Shown here one piece after another: positions 1 through 6,457 of a DNA stretch of 10,620 bases (within the stretch, counting starts at the first letter, position 1; every line of letters starts with the position of its first letter). The stretch covers positions 1 to 10,620 of the forward strand of contig JBEINZ010000097.1 of NCBI GenBank assembly GCA_040377825.1, in the 5' to 3' direction. Position numbers and translations under genes: made by a program. Below the pieces are notes generated by a model. That model was given only the letters and a program-made list of their open reading frames with translations. It made no database searches and was not told the origin of the DNA. The DNA comes from JBEINZ01 sp040377825. GTDB taxonomy: Bacteria; Pseudomonadota; Alphaproteobacteria; Rhizobiales; Ancalomicrobiaceae.

Positions 1-53
1 CCTTCGATTGCATCAAGGTTCAAATCCACGGGAAGGATGTCAACTGCGTTCAT
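1..53 (-). CDS. N-terminal fragment of an unidentified protein (continues off the window)
   Basis: An ATG at 51-53 on the minus strand opens a frame that stays open to the window edge and gives only 17 residues (MNAVDILPVDLNLDAIEG, the last one incomplete). A very strong ribosome binding site (AAGGAGGATC) lies just upstream of it. The gap to the stop codon of the response regulator upstream is 24 nt, so this is probably the next gene of the same operon. Too little is visible to name a family. A phosphatase, an HD-domain or a diguanylate cyclase protein would all fit a signalling operon, but none of these is shown by the residues. Confidence 0.6.
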   Translation of the reverse strand, partial: MNAVDILPVDLNLDAIE

Positions 54-77
54 CGGCCGATCCTCCTTACGCCCGCA

Positions 78-1040
78 TTATGCAGTGACGACATGATCGA
101 GTCCGACACTGGCATTGGCGCATAATAGTTTAATCAAGCCGTGGTCAAACGGATGAAAGCCGCGCTTTGTCTCCAGGTAGACCAGCGTGTCACGATAACG
201 AACGCTTTGAAAGTAGACCAAGGAGTATCGCGTTTCGAAGACGCTTTCGTGCGATTGCAAGACATTCGAAACGGTGCTCCAGATCTGCGGATCCAAGTTA
301 GCCGAGGCAGGCTTTCCGACGACAGTCGCAAACCGGTCCGTTGCCGCAACGACCGTCAGATCGCCCGGTGACGGTCTTTCTCCCAACGAAGTCCCTCGAC
401 CGCTTAACATGAAGCCATCGACATCGTATTCAAGCAGAGAGCCCAACTGCTGCAAAACGCCCGACAAAAAAATGTCCATCGATCGCGATCGGAACAATTC
501 GGCCGAGCCCTTGATAATTTTCTCGAGGCCGCGCCTATTGGCCTCGATCGTCATAATATCCTTGTAGGACCGCAGCGCGGTCGTCATCGAGCTGAACAGC
601 TTCTGCGCCGTCAGTTCCGACTTCTCCTTGTAATCATTGACGTCGTACTCGACGATCACCCGGCGTTCGGGCGCTTGGCCCGGCTGACCGGTTCGCAAAA
701 TGATCCGCACATGGCGATTGCCGAGTTCGTCGCGTACATACCTCGCAAAATCGAGACCCGCCGATTCCGTCTCCATCACCACATCGAGCAGGATCACGCC
801 AACGTCCGGATTTTCGTTGATCTTCAAACGAGCTTCCGCACCCGAATAGGCACCGACGAACTCAAGCCCGCGATCTTGAAACACAAAATCCGAAAGCACC
901 ATGCGCGTGACCGCATGCACCTGTTGCTCATCGTCGACAATCAGGACCTTCCACGGGGTGAGTCGTTGCTTGCTTTCGGGTTGCCCGCTCCCGCCAACGA
1001 GTTCATCGTCATCGAAAAGAAAATCATCGTCGGCCACCAT
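78..1040 (-). CDS. Response regulator: receiver domain plus DUF3369 domain
   Basis: This is a 320-aa cytosolic response regulator. Residues about 30-160 form a CheY-like receiver with the acidic pair D36/D37, phospho-acceptor D86 (in VILLDVVME), T117 (in ILRTGQPGQ) and K138 (in NDYKEKSEL), so all the phosphorylation residues are present. An acidic N-terminal tail of about 28 residues precedes it. Residues about 165-318 match the DUF3369 type (EANRRGLEKII, then AELFRSRSMDIFLSGVLQQL), a GAF-like module of unknown role that usually sits between a receiver and an output domain such as HD-GYP. Here the protein ends at that module, so no DNA-binding or enzymatic output domain is visible. It lies 43 nt downstream of the PAS histidine kinase and is the obvious phosphotransfer partner. 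The start at 1040 has a weak AAGG-type ribosome site, and the second codon is GTG, so the exact start is uncertain by one codon. Confidence 0.9.
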   Translation of the reverse strand: MVADDDFLFDDDELVGGSGQPESKQRLTPWKVLIVDDEQQVHAVTRMVLSDFVFQDRGLEFVGAYSGAEARLKINENPDVGVILLDVVMETESAGLDFARYVRDELGNRHVRIILRTGQPGQAPERRVIVEYDVNDYKEKSELTAQKLFSSMTTALRSYKDIMTIEANRRGLEKIIKGSAELFRSRSMDIFLSGVLQQLGSLLEYDVDGFMLSGRGTSLGERPSPGDLTVVAATDRFATVVGKPASANLDPQIWSTVSNVLQSHESVFETRYSLVYFQSVRYRDTLVYLETKRGFHPFDHGLIKLLCANASVGLDHVVTA

Positions 1041-1083
1041 TTCATTTTGCCTTTCTTGAACGGGCCCAAAGCTCGTCCAGTCG

Positions 1084-2727
1084 TTAATTCATGGCTCCGT
1101 CGCCGCTTGAAAGTTTTTGCGCTTGGGTAGGTGCATGGATTGGAATTCGGAGCGTAAAACGCGATCCCAAACCGGGCTCACTATGCACCTTGATGGTGCC
1201 GCGGAGCGTCGTCGTCACGATATTGAATACAATATGCATGCCGAGGCCGCTGCCGCCCGCGCCCCGCTTCGTCGTGAAGAAGGGGTCGAACACGCGATCC
1301 AGCACATCCTTTGTCATCCCCTTTCCATCGTCGGAATAAACAATTTCGACAAGATCGGGCCTTGGAACTGTCACCTGAATTTTCAAGGTACCGGTGTCCG
1401 CCGGATCGTAAGCATGGAGCAGCGAGTTCATCACAAAATTTGTTAGCACTTGGGACAAGGCGCCAGGGTAGCTATCCATGAGTATATCGGTCGGACACTC
1501 AAGCACGACCGAAAGGCGTGTCTTTCGAATGCGAGGGCGAAGACTGAGAAATACCTCCTCAATATATCCCTTAAGGTCGAAATCACGCCGCTCGCCGCTC
1601 GTTTGATCCACGGCCACTTGCTTAAAGCTCTGGATAAGCTCAACCGCACGTTGGGTGTCGCGCAGAATGAGGCGCGTCGTTTCCTCAAACAGTTCCACGA
1701 ACCCAACCAGATCCGACTTGCGAATCTTGTCGGTATCCAGCCTTTCGCGCATGGCCAAGGTGCGGTCATGCAGGTGCGACGCCGCTGTTAACGTATTGCC
1801 GATCGGTGTATTGATCTCGTGGGCGACGCCGGCAACTAGCGATCCAAGGGCGGCCATTTTCTCCGCCTGGATCAGGCCGTTTTGCGCCTGCCTGAGGTCT
1901 TCTTCGGCATTAATTCTGGTTGTAACATCGAACATCACACCGTTGAGCCGGAGCGGTCGACCATCATCGTCGAAACTTGCGTGGCCCTTGACCTCGACCC
2001 ACATCACGCTGCCGTCGAGACGCACGAGCCGGTAGACGGTATCGTAGGTCCCTTCAAGACGCTCCAGGTATCGGCTCAACACTCCGACGACGCGATCCTT
2101 GTCGTCCGGATGGAGGTGACGCTCCCAAAGTTCCGTCTCAGTCTCCGTGATATTCTCGGGCCTATAGCCGAGCATCCGGTAGAATTCAGGCGACCACCAG
2201 CGTTGTCCGGTGACAAAATCGGCTTCCCAAACCGCCAAGCGTGCCCCGGTCACCGCAAGTGCCAGCCGTTCCTCGCTTCGACGCAGGGCAATCGTTGCTT
2301 CGCGGCTTTCGCTAATGTCCTGAAACCATACGAGCCAAGCCGGGGAACCGTCGAAGCTAATCTCAAACGCCTTGGTGGAAACCCATATGGCGCGCCCATC
2401 ATCCCGACACAATTCACATTCGATCGTACTCTCGGCTTGCCATGCCGCCAAAATCGCTTCAGGCGCCACATTATCTCGGGTCGGATGGACGATGTGACCG
2501 TCGAAAGGGCACGGATTTAAGTGCGACAGTCCGGTCATATCCCGAAATGCGAAATTGACGAAGTGAAAGACAAAATCAGACCCGACGACCGCAACGCCGA
2601 TCGGCATGACTTCAAAGAGTTCTGGAGAATTGGAACCGCTGAATCCAAATACCGAAGGCAGCCGGCGTGAACGGCTGACCGCCTCCGAAGAAGGCGAGCT
2701 CAACTCCGAAAGTGGCTGATGGTTCAT
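1084..2727 (-). CDS. Soluble PAS-PAS sensor histidine kinase
   Basis: This is a 547-aa histidine kinase with no hydrophobic membrane segment. Residues about 37-140 form a first PAS domain (EVMPIGVAVVGSDFVFHFVN). Residues about 150-275 form a PAS_3/PAC-type domain (WWSPEFYRMLGYRPENI; later VYRLVRLDGSVMWVEVKG). A short coiled linker leads to the dimerisation/phospho-acceptor helix with H303 in GVAHEINTPIGN. The ATP-binding domain has an N box (QVLTNFVMNSLLHAY, N430 and N434), G1 (DDGKGM, 466-471), an F box (VFDPFFTTK, about 479-487) and G2 (GSGLGMHIV, about 492-500), so the enzyme should be active. The start overlaps the stop of the upstream RsbW-like gene (ATGA), which implies translational coupling. 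The likely partner is the DUF3369 response regulator just downstream. The PAS ligand (redox, light or small molecule) cannot be read from the sequence. Confidence 0.93.
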   Translation of the reverse strand: MNHQPLSELSSPSSEAVSRSRRLPSVFGFSGSNSPELFEVMPIGVAVVGSDFVFHFVNFAFRDMTGLSHLNPCPFDGHIVHPTRDNVAPEAILAAWQAESTIECELCRDDGRAIWVSTKAFEISFDGSPAWLVWFQDISESREATIALRRSEERLALAVTGARLAVWEADFVTGQRWWSPEFYRMLGYRPENITETETELWERHLHPDDKDRVVGVLSRYLERLEGTYDTVYRLVRLDGSVMWVEVKGHASFDDDGRPLRLNGVMFDVTTRINAEEDLRQAQNGLIQAEKMAALGSLVAGVAHEINTPIGNTLTAASHLHDRTLAMRERLDTDKIRKSDLVGFVELFEETTRLILRDTQRAVELIQSFKQVAVDQTSGERRDFDLKGYIEEVFLSLRPRIRKTRLSVVLECPTDILMDSYPGALSQVLTNFVMNSLLHAYDPADTGTLKIQVTVPRPDLVEIVYSDDGKGMTKDVLDRVFDPFFTTKRGAGGSGLGMHIVFNIVTTTLRGTIKVHSEPGLGSRFTLRIPIHAPTQAQKLSSGDGAMN

Positions 2728-3164
2728 CCTTCGGTCCTCGTATCGGCGAACACGAGGCTTAAGTTGTTGCCAGTTTCGCCCGATGCGTAATCGATGCTTC
2801 GGGTCATGTTCCGCATCAAATGTATGCCAATCCCACCAATCGGCACAGATTCGATGGAAGTCAGCAACTCCGGCTCTGCAACGTTCCGTGGGTCAAATGG
2901 AAGACCCCGATCTTTAATCTCAAGGAGCAGTTCGTCGACCGATTCGGTCAAACAGACCTCGATTGGATGACCGGGCTCCCCACGAAAACCGTGCAGAATT
3001 AAATTCGCCACGGCCTCTTCGATGCAGACTTGGACCTTGAACGAATGCGCGGCAATCAACGGCGACTCACTCGCCGCCGCCTCGACCCATGTTGATAATC
3101 GCTCTACCTCTTCGACACGGCTATCGATCACGATGGTCCTGACATTGGACGGCTCGTGCAGCAT
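2724..3164 (-). CDS. RsbW-like anti-sigma factor / serine-protein kinase
   Basis: This 146-aa protein is a stand-alone GHKL ATPase of the anti-sigma kinase type (RsbW/SpoIIAB family, HATPase_c_2). Visible motifs are the N box CIEEAVANLILHGF with E50 and N54, G1 in IKDRGLPFDP with D85 and G87, and the glycine lid GGIGIHLMRNMTR at about 110-122. Length and motif order match the family. Known members bind a sigma factor, or another client, and also phosphorylate a STAS-domain antagonist on serine; the release step switches partners. The gene lies 30 nt downstream of just such a STAS gene, which is strong contextual support. Its last bases overlap the histidine kinase start. No sigma factor gene is visible nearby, so the client is unknown and might be an enzyme or a signalling protein instead. 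Confidence 0.88.
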   Translation of the reverse strand: MLHEPSNVRTIVIDSRVEEVERLSTWVEAAASESPLIAAHSFKVQVCIEEAVANLILHGFRGEPGHPIEVCLTESVDELLLEIKDRGLPFDPRNVAEPELLTSIESVPIGGIGIHLMRNMTRSIDYASGETGNNLSLVFADTRTEG

Positions 3165-3194
3165 AGGGTTGATCCGCTCCGTGCCAGAGTTGTC

Positions 3195-3533
3195 TTAGCT
3201 TGTAACGGCAGCAACCGCTGCGTCCAAGTCCGTTTTCAATGGCAATACCATCGAGATGCCGCTCGTCTCAATGACACTTGCGACGTCATGATTTGCTCCA
3301 AAGCAGACCATCTTCCCCCCCTTGCTGGAGATCGACTTCGCCGTGACCAACAGTGTTCTGATGCCCATTGAGGCCAGGAAGCTAACATTCGTTAGATCAA
3401 CGGCTACGGCCCTGGAAGATCCGGCCAGTAAGCTCATCCTCATGTCGATCGCAGCCGCGCCGGCAATGTCTAGGCGACCATTAAGCCGCACGATTTTTAC
3501 TCCACCCGGAATGTCATCGACTACGAAGTCCAT
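3195..3533 (-). CDS. STAS-domain anti-sigma factor antagonist (RsbV/SpoIIAA-like)
   Basis: This 112-aa protein consists of one STAS domain. The strand-helix signature is clear: IVRLNGRLDIAGA near residue 20, VAVDLTNVSFLASMGIRTLL at 43-62, and a C-terminal helix. Aligned by eye with SpoIIAA (…FMDSSG…), the phosphorylated serine corresponds to S55 in FLASMG, while the usual preceding aspartate is alanine (A54) and the following serine is methionine (M56). It is the first gene of the operon and sits directly in front of the RsbW-like kinase, the enzyme expected to phosphorylate it. The ATG at 3531-3533 is preceded by an AGGGG site about 10 nt away. The family role is to sequester the kinase when unphosphorylated and so free the kinase's client; that role here is inferred. 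Confidence 0.9.
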   Translation of the reverse strand: MDFVVDDIPGGVKIVRLNGRLDIAGAAAIDMRMSLLAGSSRAVAVDLTNVSFLASMGIRTLLVTAKSISSKGGKMVCFGANHDVASVIETSGISMVLPLKTDLDAAVAAVTS

Positions 3534-3558
3534 ATTTAAAAACCCCTATGTTTCGAAG

Positions 3559-3587
3559 ACTATATCACCGGAGGCTCTTGTATGCAA
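3559..3587 (-). promoter_or_regulatory. Predicted sigma70-type promoter of the signalling operon
   Basis: On the minus strand TTGCAT (3582-3587) and TATAGT (3559-3564) are separated by exactly 17 nt. The -10 box matches the consensus at five of six positions and the -35 box at four of six. Transcription would start near 3552, giving a leader of roughly 18-20 nt before the STAS start codon. This is a sequence match only. Confidence 0.6.
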
Positions 3588-3598
3588 TCCGGATCCAA

Positions 3599-3612
3599 GA
3601 CGCATGAGCGTC
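3599..3612. repeat. Short inverted repeat just upstream of the -35 box
   Basis: GACGC-ATGA-GCGTC is a perfect 5-bp inverted repeat with a 4-nt centre. It ends 12 nt upstream of the predicted -35 box. It could be half of an activator site or could be chance; five base pairs is weak evidence. Confidence 0.25.
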
Positions 3613-3616
3613 GTAG

Positions 3617-3646
3617 TATTGTAACATTCTGTTTATCTCTACAATA
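3617..3646. promoter_or_regulatory. Inverted repeat upstream of the signalling-operon promoter (possible operator)
   Basis: TATTGTA (3617-3623) and TACAATA (3640-3646) are perfect 7-bp inverted arms separated by 16 nt. They lie 30 to 60 nt upstream of the predicted -35 box, a usual location for an activator or for an upstream repressor site. The sequence is AT-rich, so chance cannot be excluded. No cognate regulator is identified. Confidence 0.35.
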
Positions 3647-3725
3647 TGACTTCAGTAAAATGCGCCGGATATCGATCTATCTTGAATGATGACGTTGTTC
3701 AATATCAGGAAGATTGATGCTTAAA

Positions 3726-3740
3726 TATTATTGAATAATA
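3726..3740. repeat. AT-rich perfect dyad in the intergenic region
   Basis: TATTATT-G-AATAATA is a perfect 7-bp inverted repeat around a single base. It sits in the most AT-rich part of the window, close to the 3' end of the degraded RTX-like gene. It contains no G-C pairs, so it would make a poor hairpin. A protein-binding dyad or chance are the alternatives. Confidence 0.25.
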
Positions 3741-3749
3741 CAATATTAA

Positions 3750-4352
3750 TTATATTTGGCATAGTTTTATCTGATCATGCCATAATTCTAAAATCTGTCC
3801 CTCATTTTTGAAGCAAAAAACGCGGCATATCCTTATGACATTGTTTAAATCGGACCGCACTTTCGTTGTGCTGTTTGCGTTAATCGCCTGCTGTGCCTGC
3901 GTCGCCGAAGATAGTATCTTTGTCTTCACTTCAGCCAAGCGACGTTCTTGGGTGTCATCACAAAGTACATCATTTCCATCTGCGGCGAATATGAAGGCCG
4001 CACGGGATTTCCATCATCAGTATCGTCTCGAGCGCTGGCCGAAATTTTGCCGAAGGCTGTGTTTTTTAGTAGCAAGCCCGCGTCCGAGTTTTCCAGGGTG
4101 GCAGCTGAGCCCGAGAGATCTTTCGAACTCGCGAATGTCTTCTCGATATAGGTCTTGATTTCCGTGTTGATTGAAACGCCGGTATCCAACCAAGGGAACG
4201 CTCCGAGCCGCTGATCAAGGTATCGCTGCCGCCATCGACCGAATCCTTGCCCGCTCTTCAGTTTAACGGTTCGTTGCCGTCGCCTTGGAGTGTGTTGTTG
4301 CCGCCCTCATCGTAGAGTACGTCGGCTCTGGTTCCGTCGAAGCTCAATTACT
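3750..4352 (-). pseudogene. Degraded RTX-like (calcium-repeat) protein gene
   Basis: Minus-strand translation gives three overlapping pieces in different frames that read like parts of one protein. From 4352 down to about 4200, one frame gives GTRADVLYDEGGNNTLQGDG, then an in-frame TGA at 4258-4260, then GKDSVDGGSDTLISGSE; the spacing of G, N/D and L resembles RTX nonapeptides (GGxGxDxLx). From about 4189 to 3926 a second frame continues as LDTGVSINTEIKTYIEKTF and later TLENSDAGLLLKNTAFGKIS. From about 3992 to 3750 a third frame carries DGNDVLCDDTQERRLAEVK followed by a helix rich in A, Q, N and T. No start codon with a ribosome site was found. The simplest reading is a secreted RTX-type protein gene decayed by one stop and at least two indels. 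The repeats are few and degenerate, so the family call is tentative, but the broken state is fairly clear. Confidence 0.45.
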
Positions 4353-4473
4353 GATAGGCTTAAACCGCCCCAGCCTATGGGCCGCCGCAAGCTCCCCGGC
4401 CCAGTGCGACACCTCGGCTCCGGCAACGACTCAACCCTAATGAACCCATCCTCAACTTTGCTTTACCTCGCCT

Positions 4474-4911
4474 TCAAAAATCCGGCTCTTCCCGCGCCTT
4501 GCCTGCCCAAAAATAGAATTCCCAGAGATGGTCGTCGGGGTCGACGACATAGAGCGCATAGGCATTCCAGGGATAGAGCTTAGGCGGCTTAAGGCAGGCA
4601 ATGCCGCGCTCGGTCAGGGTCACGTGGATCGCGTCCACCTCGTCCGCGCTGTCAACCCGCACCGCGATCATCGTGGCGCTGCCGCCGTGCCGGGCGGCGC
4701 CCCACCCGACATGGGCCGCGAGATTTTCGCGATCCCACACAGCAACGACAACCTGCTCCGTGCCGAATTCGGCGAAGCCCTCGTCGAGCCGCTTGATCGG
4801 CAGGCCGAGACCGTCGCGATAAAAGGCAAGCGCGCGCGGCACGTTCGATGACAACAGGCAAATGTCGGTGATGGTGGGCGGCAGGAGCGGTTTTGGGGAC
4901 GGATCGCTCAT
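4474..4911 (-). CDS. VOC-family (glyoxalase/dioxygenase fold) protein
   Basis: This 145-aa protein has the paired beta-alpha-beta-beta-beta plan of the vicinal oxygen chelate superfamily. The first half carries ITDICLLSSNVPRALAFYRD and GLGLPIKRLDEGFAEFG. The second half carries MIAVRVDSADEVDAIHVTL and ends with the typical YVVDPDDHLWEFYFW, where E131 is the usual C-terminal metal ligand. Aligned by eye with glyoxalase I relatives, the first-strand ligand position is D16 rather than His, and the strand near residue 80 has no His, so metal binding may be altered or absent. The start overlaps the stop of the upstream amidohydrolase (ATGA), so the two are probably translationally coupled. In this operon it could act as a lyase, isomerase or binding protein on a hydrolysis product. 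The substrate is not known. Confidence 0.82.
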   Translation of the reverse strand: MSDPSPKPLLPPTITDICLLSSNVPRALAFYRDGLGLPIKRLDEGFAEFGTEQVVVAVWDRENLAAHVGWGAARHGGSATMIAVRVDSADEVDAIHVTLTERGIACLKPPKLYPWNAYALYVVDPDDHLWEFYFWAGKAREEPDF

Positions 4912-6437
4912 GGTGCTTCAGCCGCGGCAAAGCCGGCGGGCACGGGGTCGCAGCTACAGGTGGCGTAGCGCTCGATATGGTAGGGCTTGCGCGACAGGCC
5001 GATGCAGAAATCGCCGACGACGTCCTCGAGCGCGTCCTTGAGCGCATAGCCCGGAGCGTTCAGCGCGCGGATCTCGGTGCGCGCGGCGCCGACCTTTTCC
5101 GCCAATTGGCGCATGTCGGTCTTCAGGTGCCGGCCGTCCTTCACCACCGTTTCACCGTCGACCATGACATGCGCGACACCCGTTCCGTCCTCGCTCAGCA
5201 CCATTTGGTTCGACGGGTCGTTCAGCGGCATCCAGTTGATGGCGTGGAGGCTGACAAACACGATATCGGCCTTGTAGCCTTCCGCGATCCGACCGATCGT
5301 CGAGAATCCAGTCGCGTAGGCGCCGCCCTCGGTCGCCGCGCGGATGATCTCCGGCGTGGTTAGCCAGCGGCGGAAATCGGGCGTGCGCACATTGGAGACC
5401 ATCGAGGCATAGCGCATCGCCTCGTACATGTTTTGATTATCCGCGCAATTGCAGCTGTCGGTGCCGATCGCGAGATTGACGCCGAGTTCAAGCATCCGCC
5501 GGGAATCCGCGATGTCCGAGCCGAGCCGCATATTCGATCCCGCATTGTGGCTGACGGAGGCCCCCTTGGCCGCGAGACGCCGCATGTCGTCATCATCCAG
5601 CCAAACACCGTGCGCGACGGTGAAATCCGGGCCAATCAGGCCGAGATCGTCGATGTGATGGGTCAGGGTCTTGCCGTAGCGCACGAAGCTTGAGACCGCT
5701 TGGGTCTTCGATTCCGCCACGTGGCTATGCAGCGGCGCGCCGAATTCGCGGGCAAGTTCGGCGGAGCCTCGGATCAGGTCGTCGGTGCAGTGCAACGGAA
5801 TAATCGGCGCGACGCCAAGTTTCACCCGCGACGCATCATGCGGCCAGGTTTCAAGCGCCTGCCGCATCATGCCGAGCGCGACGTCGGCCGGCGCCATCGG
5901 CTCGTGCGCGTGCTTCAAGTGAGCCGGCAAATGATCGAGCAGGCCGGGGATCGCCTCGTAGAATGAGTAGTCCGCCAGCATGGGCGCGACGACGGCGCGC
6001 ATGCCGGCATCGAGATAGGCTTGGCCGACTGCCTCCATTTCCTCGTTGGAGGCGAAGGGGAAGCCGAAGGTTAGGTCATAGGCGGTCGTGCAACCCTTGG
6101 TCACCATCTCGACTGCGCCGAGATAGGTGTTAAGGTATTTGTAGTCGAGCGTCTGATTATCGACCATGTCGCCGGCCGCGGTCCAAAGCAGCTCCAGCGT
6201 CCAGCGGTCGCCCATTCCCTTGGCGAGATTGCCCATTCCATGCGTATGGCCGTTGACGAGACCGGGATGCATCATGGTCGCGATCGCGTCGAAGGGCACC
6301 GCATCCGCCGGCGCGGGCATGCCCGGGGGGCCGATTTCGCGGATCACGCCGTCCTCGATCAGGATATCGCGAGGCTCGGCTTTGCGCGCGGGCGCATCCA
6401 GGAGAAGTCCGCCGCGAATGATGGTCCGTTTGGTCAT
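4908..6437 (-). CDS. Amidohydrolase, ATZ/TRZ-like deaminase or chlorohydrolase family
   Basis: This is a 509-aa metal-dependent hydrolase with the TIM-barrel and flanking beta-sandwich of the amidohydrolase superfamily. Numbered from the chosen start, the metal ligands are H64 and H66 (LVNGHTHG), H239 with E242 in LHSHVAES, H276 (VAHGVWL) and D327 (AIGTDSCNCAD). This is the complete set seen in 8-oxoguanine/N-formimino-glutamate/ATZ-TRZ relatives, so an active enzyme is expected. The start at 6437 is preferred because GGAGAAG lies six bases upstream; an in-frame ATG at 6470 lacks such a site and would overlap the neighbour. The gene lies 20 nt after the second amidohydrolase and overlaps the VOC gene by four bases. 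The C terminus carries a CSC motif (ATCSCDPV) beyond the usual fold. Likely substrates are amino- or halogen-substituted N-heterocycles, but the exact one is unknown. Confidence 0.88.
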   Translation of the reverse strand: MTKRTIIRGGLLLDAPARKAEPRDILIEDGVIREIGPPGMPAPADAVPFDAIATMMHPGLVNGHTHGMGNLAKGMGDRWTLELLWTAAGDMVDNQTLDYKYLNTYLGAVEMVTKGCTTAYDLTFGFPFASNEEMEAVGQAYLDAGMRAVVAPMLADYSFYEAIPGLLDHLPAHLKHAHEPMAPADVALGMMRQALETWPHDASRVKLGVAPIIPLHCTDDLIRGSAELAREFGAPLHSHVAESKTQAVSSFVRYGKTLTHHIDDLGLIGPDFTVAHGVWLDDDDMRRLAAKGASVSHNAGSNMRLGSDIADSRRMLELGVNLAIGTDSCNCADNQNMYEAMRYASMVSNVRTPDFRRWLTTPEIIRAATEGGAYATGFSTIGRIAEGYKADIVFVSLHAINWMPLNDPSNQMVLSEDGTGVAHVMVDGETVVKDGRHLKTDMRQLAEKVGAARTEIRALNAPGYALKDALEDVVGDFCIGLSRKPYHIERYATCSCDPVPAGFAAAEAP

Positions 6438-6457
6438 GGTCTTCTCCATTTGGCTGA

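Noticed and set aside
1882..2520. Plus-strand 212-codon ORF inside the histidine kinase gene
   Set aside because: It lies wholly antisense to a clearly functional kinase with all its boxes, and the product shows no domain.
3757..3782. TGGCAT…ATGCCA inverted repeat with a 14-nt spacer
   Set aside because: Six-base arms far from any promoter I could define; likely chance.
3808..4158. Plus-strand 116-codon ORF across the intergenic region
   Set aside because: It has no ribosome site and its product is rich in Cys, Ser and Arg without family features. The minus strand carries the RTX-like remnant here, so it is taken as a shadow.
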